This document shows, one piece after another, positions 1 through 9,887 of a stretch of 64,000 nt of DNA. Under the pieces are notes generated by a model. It made no database searches. It was not told the origin of the DNA and was given only the letters and a program-made list of their open reading frames with translations. Origin of the DNA: Actinomycetota bacterium (GTDB lineage: Bacteria; Actinomycetota; Coriobacteriia; Anaerosomatales; UBA912); NCBI GenBank assembly GCA_018334075.1, contig JAGXSC010000021.1, positions 1 to 64,000 of the forward strand, given 5' to 3'. The number at the start of each line of letters is the position of its first letter. Position 1 is the stretch's first letter. A program made the position numbers and the translations under genes.

Positions 1-1856
1 GCTGTTGCCTCTGCGCTCCTGTGACACTTCAGGCAGTTGCCGTCAAAGGCCTTTTGCTCTTCGGATGCGACAGGTTGCCTTGTAGCTCCCACAGATCCTG
101 CCCAGCTCATCCAAAGCCATGCTCTGGAAGGTCCTGTGGCACTAGTGCCCCTTGGAGTTTGTGAGTGCGGGAAGGTATAGCCTGTTCGGGTAGAGCTATC
201 GGTTTGGTCGTGGCAGCTTTCGCAATCTGTGACAGGAGCCCATGCGATCGGAAGACCGGCTCTGCTCGTAGCTGTAGTAGAGCCTACAGTTGGATGTCCT
301 GTTTTCGATACAGGCGTGTGATCACCTATGTTTTGGTGGCGATTCTCCGCCCACCACCGCGTCTCCCCATCAACGGTCCAGCTTCCCACCACCGCTAGCA
401 TCGTGGAGGTGTGGCAAAGGTTGCAGTTGTATCCGGTTCGAACGATCGACTCTGTTGAATCGGGCCAAACGGTGCCTGAAAGGGCGGTTGTCGTGATGCC
501 TGAAAGATTAGGGCTTGCAAGCGCTGTTGTAAGCAGAGCATCGGTTGCCGGGTTCAAAAGCTTCTGAGAGATGACTTGATACTGCGAGCCTCCGACACCA
601 TGCGGGTTGTTCAGATGACATCCGATAGAGGTGCAAGCGGCATTGTCTCCAGAACCGTGAGGTCCTCCGGCCTCCCACGTTATAACGACGTTTGTGACCG
701 TGGAAGCCCCAGCCCTGTGACACCCCGTGCAGGTGGCATCTTGAGTGTTTAGAAGGAATATCCCATCCCCTCTTGCCCTGTGGACAGAGTGACACACTCC
801 GCACTTGGCGGTTGTGGCCTTATATCCTCCGTGTACTCCAGGCGATGTGGGGTTGTCCCCGATCCACCTCAAGTAATCGCCTCTGCCGCCAGGACCTCCC
901 CTTGTATCTGGAGCGTAGTAATCAGGAGCTCCCCAGGTCCTTACGTGAAGTCCGGGGTGGCAGCTGTTGCACCTGACATCGTTATTGGCAACCGCTGTAG
1001 ATATCGTGATATCGACGTTTGGAGCGTGGCAAAGTGCGCAATCTCCGTTGTGTTCAGGGATAAGGTTTGAGACGTGACACGCACTGCAGCTTGCGGGGAA
1101 GGGTGCTAGCCCTCCGTCGTGAAGCACATCGTGGCCGGCTCCCACATGACAGGTCTCACAGGCGAAAGGCTCAGTCACATTCATCGCCGAGACTTGCTGA
1201 GCTGAGAGTTCCCCTGAATCTCCAGATAAAGACTGCCCTGATACTCCAGAAGATCCCGCCGGCAAGATAGCAAAGGCTGGAACTGATCCTGAAGGCCCAG
1301 CGTGGCACGTAAGACAGGTAAAGGGCTGGCCTGCTCGGGTTGTAAGCCCTTCGTGCTCAGCGGTGATCGCAAGATCATGGCAAAGCCCACACTGGGGCGA
1401 GCTTGTGGTTTGGTGACGGGCGTCTTCAAGTGCAACGGAGTGGGGCGGTGCTGGGTCTGCCACGACATGAACGTCAAATGCGGGAGGATCGTGAGGTATC
1501 CACCTGCTTGGACGCGGCACTGCTCTATAATGGCAACTCAGGCAGTCCCGATAAAAGGCCGACGAGTGAAATGCTGGGCCGAACACGGCTCCCAGCCAGG
1601 CCGCGCTGTGAACACCATGGCAGCCGCTAGCCTCGCATGCCACATAATTAGAGAAATTGCCGTGGCATATCGAGCAAGTCGTCTGACTGATCCTGTCTTG
1701 GTGAAGCGTCTGTCCGTGGCAACTCCAACACTCTTCGACCCCGATACTTGGAGTTGTTGTGGAAGCCGTGGCTTCGGGGATCGACAGACACAACCAAGCC
1801 CCAAGAAAAGCCGCAATTAAGCAGCCAAGCTGCGTATATCGAAGATTCACCCTCAT
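1..1856 (-). CDS. Large multiheme c-type cytochrome, 3' part beyond window (at least 16 hemes)
   Basis: Reading the minus strand from the ATG at 1856-1854 gives an open frame without a stop to the left edge (618 codons), so the gene is partial. It starts with a signal peptide (hydrophobic core, cleavage likely after an EATA motif near residue 31). I count 16 heme-attachment motifs: 14 CXXCH and 2 CX4CH. The last six, in the C-terminal third, match motif for motif the 6-heme cytochrome at 9976-11091, with long near-identical stretches; the ten before them are extra. Exported electron-transfer role is inferred from the family. The stop of the upstream glycosyltransferase gene is 5 bases away and an AAGGGG motif inside that gene's last codons can serve as ribosome site, so the two are coupled. 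Confidence 0.9.
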   Translation of the reverse strand, partial: MRVNLRYTQLGCLIAAFLGAWLCLSIPEATASTTTPSIGVEECWSCHGQTLHQDRISQTTCSICHGNFSNYVACEASGCHGVHSAAWLGAVFGPAFHSSAFYRDCLSCHYRAVPRPSRWIPHDPPAFDVHVVADPAPPHSVALEDARHQTTSSPQCGLCHDLAITAEHEGLTTRAGQPFTCLTCHAGPSGSVPAFAILPAGSSGVSGQSLSGDSGELSAQQVSAMNVTEPFACETCHVGAGHDVLHDGGLAPFPASCSACHVSNLIPEHNGDCALCHAPNVDITISTAVANNDVRCNSCHPGLHVRTWGAPDYYAPDTRGGPGGRGDYLRWIGDNPTSPGVHGGYKATTAKCGVCHSVHRARGDGIFLLNTQDATCTGCHRAGASTVTNVVITWEAGGPHGSGDNAACTSIGCHLNNPHGVGGSQYQVISQKLLNPATDALLTTALASPNLSGITTTALSGTVWPDSTESIVRTGYNCNLCHTSTMLAVVGSWTVDGETRWWAENRHQNIGDHTPVSKTGHPTVGSTTATSRAGLPIAWAPVTDCESCHDQTDSSTRTGYTFPHSQTPRGTSATGPSRAWLWMSWAGSVGATRQPVASEEQKAFDGNCLKCHRSAEAT

Positions 1857-1861
1857 TTCAT

Positions 1862-3238
1862 TCACTGCCCCTTGTGAGATGCGCTGCTCGAATCAGACCT
1901 TTCGCAAAGTTCCCTGAAGTAGTCTAAATAATAACCCACTTGCCTATCTAACGTAAACTTCGACTTCACTCGTCTGACTCCTGCCATGGCATACTCACGC
2001 CGCAATCCCTCATCGGAAAGAAGCCGCACCAGACCGGAAGCGAACTCTTTCGAGGAGCCGGCCTTGGCACAAATACCGGTTTTACCATGGAGCACGATCT
2101 CGGGAATGCCGCCGATATCACTTGCGATGACAGGTATCCCACACGCCATCGCCTCTACGGTTACGAGAGAAAAACTCTCGGCGAGCGATGGGTTCACAAA
2201 GACATCGGCAGCCCTGTAGTAATCGGCGAGCACCATCGGGTCGCTCGCAAATGGCACGCCCCTTACCTCGACCGGGCTGCCTGCAAAGCGCTCTCCCTGC
2301 CCACTCGTGTCCTCGCCGAGCACGAGCACAAGCAGGTCCTTTGCAACTTCGACGGGAAGCTCACTAAGCGCCGCGCTGAGCACACCGAAGCCCTTGAGGG
2401 GATTGCTGAAAGCTCCTTTGGCGACAACGAGCGCGATCTTTTTTCCCATTGGCAAACCCAAGCGCGCCCTGGCCTCCTCGAGGTTACCCGGGACGAAAAC
2501 CCCTTCCGCATCGATGCCGTTGTAGATGACGCGGGCCTCGCGTCCCTCTGTAAGCAAGCCCGCCTTCTCTGCCATCGAAAGCATCCATTGCGATGGAGCT
2601 ACCAGCGCCACTTCGCTTGAAAGCAGCGAGCGACGCTTCACTTCGAGATTTTCCGCGCTCTTATCGGCCCTGATAGGAACGTAGCGCTTGAGGTCTGGAC
2701 ACGAACCGCATCCTGTCTTCCAGCGCAGGCACTCGAGCGGCTGCGCGCAGTGCCCCGTCAACAGCCATGTATCGTGCAAGGTAATCACGGTAGGCACTTG
2801 CGCCGAGATCGCCGGCAGTGCCCTGACATCAAAATACCCACCGTGCAAGTTGTGCAGGTGAACGATGTCCGGCAAAAAAGGACTGAGGTCGAGCAGGTGC
2901 TTTGTCCAGGGAAAATCGAAATCTTCGTGCCCGCGGGCGACACGCAGCCAGCGATCCGGCTCTGCGGCGACCCTAAGGCCCCTGGAAAGCGTCGCACGAA
3001 CGCCCGGGCGGGCGGTGTACCCACCCTGCACTCGCCAAGCAGCTCTAAGCAACTCTCGCGCCCAGGCGCTTCGGTAAGCGTCGCGCGGAATCTCCATGAC
3101 ACCGTCAGCCTCAGCGTTATAGTTGGCAACCGCCAGTACGGACTCAACGCCACGGGCCAGATACGACTCGTGCAGTGACAGGGCGGATTTCTCGGCGCCT
3201 CCTCCGAGCACGGCGGCGTTGACGGAGAGCACCTTCAC
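1862..3238 (-). CDS. Glycosyltransferase family 4 protein
   Basis: 458 residues, GT-B fold retaining glycosyltransferase. The N-terminus (MKVLSVNAAVLGGGAEKSA) is the glycine-rich acceptor loop of the GT4 family, and the C-terminal domain has the EX7E nucleotide-sugar motif at about E354-E362 followed by ACGIPVIASDIGG. Expected to add a sugar, probably mannose or a derivative, to a lipid-linked or cell-surface glycan at the cytoplasmic face. GTG start with GGAGG 9 bases upstream. It follows gmd by 31 bases and precedes a cytochrome gene by 5. Acceptor and donor cannot be read from sequence; the gmd/manC context points to a GDP-sugar. Confidence 0.88.
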   Translation of the reverse strand: MKVLSVNAAVLGGGAEKSALSLHESYLARGVESVLAVANYNAEADGVMEIPRDAYRSAWARELLRAAWRVQGGYTARPGVRATLSRGLRVAAEPDRWLRVARGHEDFDFPWTKHLLDLSPFLPDIVHLHNLHGGYFDVRALPAISAQVPTVITLHDTWLLTGHCAQPLECLRWKTGCGSCPDLKRYVPIRADKSAENLEVKRRSLLSSEVALVAPSQWMLSMAEKAGLLTEGREARVIYNGIDAEGVFVPGNLEEARARLGLPMGKKIALVVAKGAFSNPLKGFGVLSAALSELPVEVAKDLLVLVLGEDTSGQGERFAGSPVEVRGVPFASDPMVLADYYRAADVFVNPSLAESFSLVTVEAMACGIPVIASDIGGIPEIVLHGKTGICAKAGSSKEFASGLVRLLSDEGLRREYAMAGVRRVKSKFTLDRQVGYYLDYFRELCERSDSSSASHKGQ

Positions 3239-3269
3239 GAATCGCTCCCTCCGTTGTTTGACGAACTGA

Positions 3270-4241
3270 TCACCCTTGCTGCCTGGCGAGCCGCTCCATG
3301 TCGGCGTCGACCATCATCGCGACCAGTTCCTCGAACGTAACCCTTGGCTCCCAGCCCAGCTTATCGCGAGCTTTTGTGGAGTCGCCCAAAAGCCTGTGGA
3401 CCTCAGCTGGGCGCCAAAATTCGGGATCCTCCACAACATGATCGCGGTAATCCAGCCCTACCCGCGCGAACGCGATTTCGCAAAACTCACGCACGGAGTG
3501 CTCGTGACCCATCGCAACAACGTAGTCATCAGGCTCATCATGCTGGAGCATCAGCCACATGGCTTTTGCAGAGTCGCCGGCAAAACCCCAATCCCTCTTG
3601 GCTTCCAGGTTACCGAGCCTAAGCTCGCGCGCGAGCCCCAGCTTGATGCGTGCCACACCATCGGTGATCTTTCTGGTGACGAACTTCATGCCTCGGCGAG
3701 GCGATTCGTGATTGAAAAGGATGCCGTTGCTGGCATGAATTCCGTAAGACTCGCGATAGTTCACGGTAATAAAATGCGCGTATGCTTTTGCGACACCGTA
3801 AGGTGAGCGCGGATGAAAGGGGGTCATCTCGGTTTGCGGAACCTCGCGAACGTGCCCGAACATCTCTGAGGTCGAAGCCTGATAGAAGCGCGTGTCAGGC
3901 GCAAGGCGCCTTATGGCCTCCAGAAAACGCAAGGGCCCTAACGCGTTGTACTGCGCTGTAAGCATCGGCTGCGAAAAGGAGGTCGGTACGAACGACTGCG
4001 CGGCTAGGTTGTAGACCTCGCCCGGCGAGGTGCTCGTCAGAACATCCATTATCGAGTACTCGTCGAGCAGGTCACCTTCGACGAGCTTGACCTGGTCGAG
4101 CAGGTGCTCCACCCTCTCATAGTTCTCAGCTGAGAGGCGTCTTACCATGCCAAAAACCTCATACCCCTTCTCAAGCAGAAGCTCGGCCAGATAGGAGCCG
4201 TCCTGCCCGGTAAACCCTGTTATTAGCGCACGTTTCCCCAC
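3270..4241 (-). CDS. gmd: GDP-mannose 4,6-dehydratase
   Basis: 323 residues, extended short-chain dehydrogenase. The Rossmann motif [11 protein letters not shown] is at 8-18, the catalytic S/T-E pair near 124-126 and the Y148-X3-K152 pair in SPYGVAKA; the [13 protein letters not shown] segment is typical of Gmd. Converts GDP-D-mannose to GDP-4-keto-6-deoxy-D-mannose, the precursor of fucose, rhamnose or perosamine nucleotide sugars. GTG start; its ribosome site (GGAGG) lies in the upstream manC stop region, only 5 bases away, so the two are translationally linked. The reductase or aminotransferase for the next step is not in this window. Confidence 0.95.
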   Translation of the reverse strand: MGKRALITGFTGQDGSYLAELLLEKGYEVFGMVRRLSAENYERVEHLLDQVKLVEGDLLDEYSIMDVLTSTSPGEVYNLAAQSFVPTSFSQPMLTAQYNALGPLRFLEAIRRLAPDTRFYQASTSEMFGHVREVPQTEMTPFHPRSPYGVAKAYAHFITVNYRESYGIHASNGILFNHESPRRGMKFVTRKITDGVARIKLGLARELRLGNLEAKRDWGFAGDSAKAMWLMLQHDEPDDYVVAMGHEHSVREFCEIAFARVGLDYRDHVVEDPEFWRPAEVHRLLGDSTKARDKLGWEPRVTFEELVAMMVDADMERLARQQG

Positions 4242-4246
4242 TATAT

Positions 4247-5746
4247 CTAAACCTCCCTGTTCCAGTCGTCCTCGATCCGAACGATATCGTCCTCGCCCAG
4301 GTACTCGCCCACCTGAACCTCGATAACTTTCAGCGGCACTTTACCGCAATTCTCGATCCTGTGTGTCGATCCGATGGGTATATACGCACTTTCATTGACG
4401 TGGACCTCGAAGCGCTCGTCGCCTCGGGTCACAAGCGCGGTACCCGCCACGACGATCCAGTGCTCGGATCGATGATGATGCCGTTGCAAGCTCGGCTTGG
4501 CGCCGGCATGTATCTCCAGAAGCTTGATTTGAAAGCCTGGACCCTTCAGAAGGCTCGTCCAAGAGCCCCATGGGCGCAGGCTGACCTTCGGCAAGACCGC
4601 CTCCTCGGCCTTGAGCGCCAATAGCGCATCAACGACAAGGCGCACATCCTGCGCGCGATCCTTGGCGGCCACCAAGGTCGCGTCCGCAGTGTCGATCACG
4701 AGCAGGTCCTTTACCCCCAAGGTGGCGACGAGACGATCGGTCGAGTACACAATCGTCGAAGAGGTATCAATATCGACGCCTCTTCCTGACCGAACGACCC
4801 CGCCCTCATCGGGAGTTGCGACACCCTCTAGCGCAAGCAGGGAGCCCACGTCACTCCACTTAAGTGAAGCCGGAATAACCGCGACGCTTTCGGATCGCTC
4901 CAAAACCGCGTGATCTATCGATATGGCCGAGAGCTTCGAGAACCTCTCACGAGCCTCATCGAGATCGGGAGAACCGCCGGCACTTTGCCGCGCAAGCCAA
5001 CGCGCCGTTTGAGCGATAGGGGCAGTGTCCTCGAAAGAATCCATCTCTTCGAGCACTTGCGCTGCGCGCATCACAAAGATGCCGGAGTTCCACAGATAGC
5101 CCCCTTCGGCCAAAAGCGCCTTCGCGACCGAGAGCTCGGGCTTCTCGACGAAGCGCTCCGCCACATGCGCGAGCGCTTCACCGCGCGGGCCCGCAGAAAG
5201 AGTCGGGTCGATCTCTGTGCCATGCGCAGTATCTGGCAACAGGTGGCCGACCTTGATGTAGCCATATCCAGTCTCAGGCCCCGTCGGGGTGATCCCGATA
5301 GTCACCAGAAAACCGCTCCTGGCGGCATCTATGGCCGAGCGCACGCACGATTTCCACTCCTGGCCTGCGTCAAGCAGGTGATCGGAGGGGGAAACGATCA
5401 TAACCGCTTCCGGGTCAGCAAGCTCCAGCGTAGCAGCAGCATAGGCGATCGCGGGCGCCGTATTGCGCGCAAGCGGTTCGACCAGATATCTGACCTTGCG
5501 CGCCGAACTTTCCGACTGAGAAGAGAGGTGGTTTCTCAACTCATCGAAGAGCCGCTCGCCTGTGACCACCAAAACGTCGCCGGGCTCCACAAAATCGTCC
5601 ACGCGATGTATGGCCTGCACAATAAGGGAGTTGTGCCCAAAGACGGTGAGCATTTGCTTTGGGGACAGCTCACGCGAGAGCGGCCAGAACCGCTGACCGC
5701 TACCACCAGCGAGTATGACCGCATAAACACAACCTCTAGTTTCCAA
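4247..5746 (-). CDS. manC: Mannose-1-phosphate guanylyltransferase / mannose-6-phosphate isomerase
   Basis: About 499 residues, type II bifunctional ManC/AlgA architecture. N-terminal nucleotidyltransferase domain with [18 protein letters not shown] near residues 12-30 and FVEKP near 199-203; C-terminal cupin (RPWGSW, then a [10 protein letters not shown] metal-binding stretch) for the isomerase or its remnant. Makes GDP-mannose for Gmd next door. The frame extends to a GTG at 5770 that overlaps the upstream stop, but AAGGAGG sits 6 bases before a TTG at 5746, giving a product that starts just before the nucleotide-binding motif; I prefer that start. Confidence 0.93.
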   Translation of the reverse strand: METRGCVYAVILAGGSGQRFWPLSRELSPKQMLTVFGHNSLIVQAIHRVDDFVEPGDVLVVTGERLFDELRNHLSSQSESSARKVRYLVEPLARNTAPAIAYAAATLELADPEAVMIVSPSDHLLDAGQEWKSCVRSAIDAARSGFLVTIGITPTGPETGYGYIKVGHLLPDTAHGTEIDPTLSAGPRGEALAHVAERFVEKPELSVAKALLAEGGYLWNSGIFVMRAAQVLEEMDSFEDTAPIAQTARWLARQSAGGSPDLDEARERFSKLSAISIDHAVLERSESVAVIPASLKWSDVGSLLALEGVATPDEGGVVRSGRGVDIDTSSTIVYSTDRLVATLGVKDLLVIDTADATLVAAKDRAQDVRLVVDALLALKAEEAVLPKVSLRPWGSWTSLLKGPGFQIKLLEIHAGAKPSLQRHHHRSEHWIVVAGTALVTRGDERFEVHVNESAYIPIGSTHRIENCGKVPLKVIEVQVGEYLGEDDIVRIEDDWNREV

Positions 5747-5766
5747 GCAAATCCTCCTTATATCTG

Positions 5767-7650
5767 TCACTGCCTATCGCCGATAAGGGCTTCGGCGCGC
5801 TCAAAGTAATCGTCGATGAAGGGATAATAATTACCCCACCTACGGGCATCAGGCAACGCTTCGAGAACCCGATCCGGGTCGCCGGTAAGGACGGCGAGGT
5901 GCAGCTGCTCGGCCACAAGGGCGGGAGTGGGCGGAATCCTGGCTGCCGCTGTATCGAGCAGCTCTTGTTCCCACGACAGGTCGGTACGGCCGGTATTTCG
6001 GGCCTGATAAAGTGAGTGGGTCGCGATACTCACGAGGTTTGGGGCGAACGCGGCGATGTGCTCGGGTGCCCGCTCGACGGCCTGACGGGCGTAAAGATGC
6101 TCGTCAGCATCGCGAGCGACAAGCAAACGCGTCTCAAGCGCTTGTCTTTGGACCTGGGGGTGACCGGGTATCTTTTCAAGCGTTTCCTCGAAAAAGACAA
6201 GCGCTTGTCTTGGATCGTCAGCATGGAAAGCTGTAAGCCGCATCTCGGCATAACCAAGCCACACCGCGACAATCGCTGTTAGCAGGCCGGAAGCGACAAA
6301 CAGGAGTCGCAGTCGGCCGAATATGCCCGCGTCGCCCGGCGCAGGGTTTCGCTTCCGCACCGGATTTTCAGCTTCCGCCGACGCCAACGGGGCGACCGCG
6401 AGCCCGGCCATAACCGGAGCAAAAAGGCCGATCGCGAAGATCACCGGATTGACAAGCAACGCAAAGAGAGCCGAGAGAAACCCAGCCGCGAGCCCGAGCC
6501 GCAAAGTTGCAGCCGAGTCGGGCACCTTCAACTTCTCCCTTAGCACCAGCGCCCAAACCGCGAAAAGCCCCATAAAAGCTATAAGCCCGAGGAGTCCCAG
6601 TCGCGTGGTGATCTCCCAGATGATCGAGTGAGGCGACTGAGGGCTATACACCGTCGGATCTATGCTGTCGGGTCGATCGGGAATGTGCTGAAACGCTTCG
6701 GGCGGAAGGTACTCCACGGCGGCCACACGATATCCACTTGGGCCAAAGCCAGTCAGCGGTCGGTCGAGAAGCATCTCCTGTGCGCCCTGCCACATGTGAA
6801 CTCGCGAAAGCATATTTCCGTCCCCAGCAGCCAGCGCATGAAAGTCGACAAACCTTGCGCTAAGCGCGGGAACTTGCGCGAAAATCAGGGCTGAAGCCAG
6901 CAAGAGAGCGACAAGCATCGCTGAAGCGCGAAGAGCTCGAAACACACCTCCCGCCCCGTGCAAGATCGCCGGATGAACGAATACCGCCAGCGCGACCGAG
7001 AACACAACGCTCAAAAGCCCCATCGTCGAGCCGGAAAACACCCCCGCCCCGATGCCGATCACCAACGCCGAGGCATACATTACCAGACGCGTCGCTCCCA
7101 CTGTTCGAGACGCGATAGCGACAGCGATGGGTATCAGCGGCATCAGCGCCGTTGTGCTGTACCCCGTCGAGCCAAAAACCCTGATCGTCGCTGTCGTTAT
7201 CTGCTGATAGGCAACGATCGCCGATAGGAGCGCGGCGACGCACACAACTACCAAAAGGGAAGATTTCATCTCACTTTCATCAAGCAGGAGTCTGGCCGCC
7301 AACAGAAACATCGCAGGGAAAGCGAGCCACTGCACGAGTGGCATATTCGCGTAAAGATCGTAGAAAAAAGCCGCAAACAGGCTGCCTGCGCCGAGCCACG
7401 AGATCGCGATCGCAACTAAAACGGCTGCAACTCCCAGAGAAAGACGCCTATCCAGCCTGGTGGTGGCGACAACACCTAGGCCTAACGCGATAAGCCAGAG
7501 CGCGACAGTCAAAAGGTTGAGCGCCTTGGCGATCGGCACTGGAGGAAGATTGGTGATAAGCCAAGCGCCGGGAGAGAGAAACGCAAGCAAAATCAGGGCA
7601 CCAAACATCCAGCGTGAGCTCAAGATTGGACTACCCTGGATGCCTGACAT
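5767..7650 (-). CDS. O-antigen ligase / O-oligosaccharyltransferase-like membrane protein (Wzy_C family)
   Basis: 627 residues. Around 11-12 hydrophobic helices fill residues 15-470, with a large extracytoplasmic loop containing RPLTGFGPSGY and the SPHSIIWEITTRLGLLG stretch conserved in WaaL, Wzy and PglL-type enzymes. The last about 150 residues are soluble, Ala/Leu/Arg-rich and helical, TPR-like. Such proteins transfer or polymerise lipid-linked glycans outside the membrane; PglL relatives glycosylate proteins. Start ATG has GGAGG 8 bases upstream. It sits 12 bases after a 12-heme cytochrome and overlaps the manC region, so the glycan and cytochrome genes are one transcription unit. Ligase, polymerase and protein-glycosylation roles cannot be separated by eye. 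Confidence 0.8.
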   Translation of the reverse strand: MSGIQGSPILSSRWMFGALILLAFLSPGAWLITNLPPVPIAKALNLLTVALWLIALGLGVVATTRLDRRLSLGVAAVLVAIAISWLGAGSLFAAFFYDLYANMPLVQWLAFPAMFLLAARLLLDESEMKSSLLVVVCVAALLSAIVAYQQITTATIRVFGSTGYSTTALMPLIPIAVAIASRTVGATRLVMYASALVIGIGAGVFSGSTMGLLSVVFSVALAVFVHPAILHGAGGVFRALRASAMLVALLLASALIFAQVPALSARFVDFHALAAGDGNMLSRVHMWQGAQEMLLDRPLTGFGPSGYRVAAVEYLPPEAFQHIPDRPDSIDPTVYSPQSPHSIIWEITTRLGLLGLIAFMGLFAVWALVLREKLKVPDSAATLRLGLAAGFLSALFALLVNPVIFAIGLFAPVMAGLAVAPLASAEAENPVRKRNPAPGDAGIFGRLRLLFVASGLLTAIVAVWLGYAEMRLTAFHADDPRQALVFFEETLEKIPGHPQVQRQALETRLLVARDADEHLYARQAVERAPEHIAAFAPNLVSIATHSLYQARNTGRTDLSWEQELLDTAAARIPPTPALVAEQLHLAVLTGDPDRVLEALPDARRWGNYYPFIDDYFERAEALIGDRQ

Positions 7651-7662
7651 CGATAAAACCTC

Positions 7663-8892
7663 CTACCGAGGACTATACCGGTAAGCGGCCTCTGTATGAC
7701 ACACATCTAGACAAAAGTCCCGCTGGGCAGAGTAGGCCCACTGTTGATGGCAGGTATCACACGCTGCCTCATCCGCGCCCTGATGATCACTCATCAGCGA
7801 AGGCGGATGCCCAACTCCAAGCATCTGTCCGTGACATTGGGTGCATGGGCGTCTCGTCTCCGTATGACACGGCTGGCAAAGACGACCGTCACCGGTCCAG
7901 AAATCCACCGCCGCCTGGCGAGCATGCGCATACAGCTTGAACTCGTTCGAATGCGGCAACCTGAGTCCATGGCAAGGATCGCAGTCCCTCACTTCGTTGT
8001 GGCATCCACCACATCGAAGCTCCTGAACTAACGCTGCGGGCTGGAACGTGGCGGGAACGCTGGCCGAGGCGGCCGGGTCTCCCTCATGACAGACCGCACA
8101 ATCACTCGATGCGATCACTTGGTTGTGACAGCGCAAGCACGGCGCCATCCCCGCACTGTGACTGGCGACAACCCCGTCGTAGAGAGTGTGACAATCAAGA
8201 CAGGCAGCCCCTGCCTCTAAAGGTTCATCGTGAGACATTCTGATGCCGCGCCGCTCGTTGAAGGTATCTGCAGCAATTTCAGCAGAGTGACAGGTGCGAC
8301 AGGCCGACTGCGTAACCCTGCCATAGTAGTCGTAGTCCACAAAACCGGTAAGTGCGCCGAAGATATGCAAAGAGCGCGATGGGAGTTCCGTGGTCACCCT
8401 TGCCAGAACACCTCCAGGCTCATGGCAAGCAACACAGGTGACCCCCTCGTGCGGATCCTCAGCCACATCCGAAATCGTATGCACGCTCTCGACATGACAG
8501 CCGGTACAGACGAACGAAACCGATGTCGTATAGCCTGTAACCATCCAGACTCCGCCAAAAAAGAGCAAAAAGATCCCGGCACTCGCAAGCCTTTGCCGTA
8601 AAGGCACGTAGGATTTTTTCGCCGAGATGGGCGCGGGAGAGTCCTGGTTCACCTCCTCAACTACCAGGTCAGGCGAGGCTACCGCCTGGTCGGCATCTGG
8701 CTCAAGCTCTTCATCCTCCTGGTCATCGCCGGAGGCAACAAACATGATCGCAATGACGAGCAGTATCGCAAGGAGTGTCCCGATGATCGCGTATAGAAGC
8801 AGGGCAGCCGCAAGATCGGAGATAGGATCAAGTAGCAACGTGAGGAGCAGAGCGCCGACATTTTCCAGCCCCAATTCGCCTCCGGGCATCAT
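7663..8892 (-). CDS. Membrane-anchored 12-heme c-type cytochrome
   Basis: 409 residues. One or two hydrophobic helices at 10-52, an acidic linker, a further helix around 106-127, then an extracytoplasmic domain with 11 CXXCH motifs and one CX3CH (CLDVCH near the C-terminus). The arrangement, a membrane helix directly followed by CTGCH, recalls NapC/NirT-type quinol-oxidising cytochromes but with many more hemes. Likely passes electrons between the quinone pool and envelope cytochromes (inference). The ATG overlaps the stop of the upstream 12-heme gene by four bases, so the two cytochromes are translated together and may form one complex. Confidence 0.92.
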   Translation of the reverse strand: MMPGGELGLENVGALLLTLLLDPISDLAAALLLYAIIGTLLAILLVIAIMFVASGDDQEDEELEPDADQAVASPDLVVEEVNQDSPAPISAKKSYVPLRQRLASAGIFLLFFGGVWMVTGYTTSVSFVCTGCHVESVHTISDVAEDPHEGVTCVACHEPGGVLARVTTELPSRSLHIFGALTGFVDYDYYGRVTQSACRTCHSAEIAADTFNERRGIRMSHDEPLEAGAACLDCHTLYDGVVASHSAGMAPCLRCHNQVIASSDCAVCHEGDPAASASVPATFQPAALVQELRCGGCHNEVRDCDPCHGLRLPHSNEFKLYAHARQAAVDFWTGDGRLCQPCHTETRRPCTQCHGQMLGVGHPPSLMSDHQGADEAACDTCHQQWAYSAQRDFCLDVCHTEAAYRYSPR

Positions 8893-9845
8893 CGACCCCC
8901 TCCCTCGTCCGGCAGCGTTCCGATCGCGCCTCCGGGATGTACATGCGCGTCATGGCAAAGATTGCAGTCAGCCTGTAAATGACAGCGATTACAAGACCGC
9001 TCATCCTCTTGCGCTGGCTGTGCGTGTGTCCGAACGAATTCGCCTGTATGAGGCATTTCCGTCCCATGACAATCGTCGCAGAAGCGCTGCTGATGGCAGT
9101 CGGTGCACTGTGCCTCAGGGCTTAGCGCGTAATCCGAGTGCGCTCGAACGAAGTTAGGGCTATGGGGAGTTCCGACCCCATGGCAAGTATCACAAGAAGC
9201 GGCCGTGTGACAGGCCACGCACGTCGTGGAGTCTCCCATGCCATGCGTCTGTTCCCATCGCTCACCGTGAGTGACAGCAAACGTCCCTGAGGTAATGCGA
9301 TCCTCCCTGGACCGACCCTCGTGACACATCGCGCAATCCATAGCCGCTTGTGCGACATGGCACGTCAGGCATGTATCCATCGAATAGGTACGCACCCAGG
9401 ATATCTGCGCCCCATGAGCTACCGTCGAGTGACACTCGGCGCAATCCGTTTCGACCGCACAGTATGCATGCTCGATTCTGATCCCGTTATTCGTCAGCCG
9501 CGCCTCCACCACTTCTTCGTGGCAGCCCAAGCAGGCAGAGTTACTGACATAACTCAAATCCCTCGCGCCGTAAGGGCGAGAGAAAACAACGTTGGCGAGA
9601 TGCTGAGCTCCGAATTCAACTCTACCAATAACGCCGCGCGGGATATGGCAAGACGCGCAATCGACTTCGGAGTGTGGAGAGGCGGCTGTGGCGTTTACGA
9701 AGGACTCCTGCTGATGGCATGAAAGGCATGATGGAAATGCCATGTAATGGTAGGTGCCCGCAAAGAGCGCCAACGTAAAGGGAGCGACAACAACAAGCCA
9801 CATCCACAGCTTGTTCTTGTCGCTCAATACGGGCCACTTAATCAC
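8889..9845 (-). CDS. Membrane-anchored 12-heme c-type cytochrome (NapC/NirT-like N-terminus)
   Basis: 318 residues. A single helix at about 13-31 is followed within ten residues by CLSCH, as in NapC/NirT proteins; twelve CXXCH motifs follow, all canonical, with short spacing toward the C-terminus and many isolated His residues that can act as distal ligands. GTG start with AAGGTG upstream. It is the first gene of the operon that continues through a second 12-heme cytochrome, glycan genes and a large cytochrome. Menaquinol oxidation with transfer to the neighbouring cytochromes is the family-based expectation, not shown by sequence. Confidence 0.92.
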   Translation of the reverse strand: MIKWPVLSDKNKLWMWLVVVAPFTLALFAGTYHYMAFPSCLSCHQQESFVNATAASPHSEVDCASCHIPRGVIGRVEFGAQHLANVVFSRPYGARDLSYVSNSACLGCHEEVVEARLTNNGIRIEHAYCAVETDCAECHSTVAHGAQISWVRTYSMDTCLTCHVAQAAMDCAMCHEGRSREDRITSGTFAVTHGERWEQTHGMGDSTTCVACHTAASCDTCHGVGTPHSPNFVRAHSDYALSPEAQCTDCHQQRFCDDCHGTEMPHTGEFVRTHAQPAQEDERSCNRCHLQADCNLCHDAHVHPGGAIGTLPDEGGGR

Positions 9846-9887
9846 GAATCAACACCTTCGCGTAGAGTACGACCGGCTCCTGACATT

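Noticed and set aside
6194-6211. Perfect 18-base palindrome AAGACAAGCGCTTGTCTT
   Set aside because: It falls inside the O-antigen ligase-like gene and comes from an Arg-Gln-Ala-Leu codon run; a near copy about 60 bases away has the same cause. No regulatory context.
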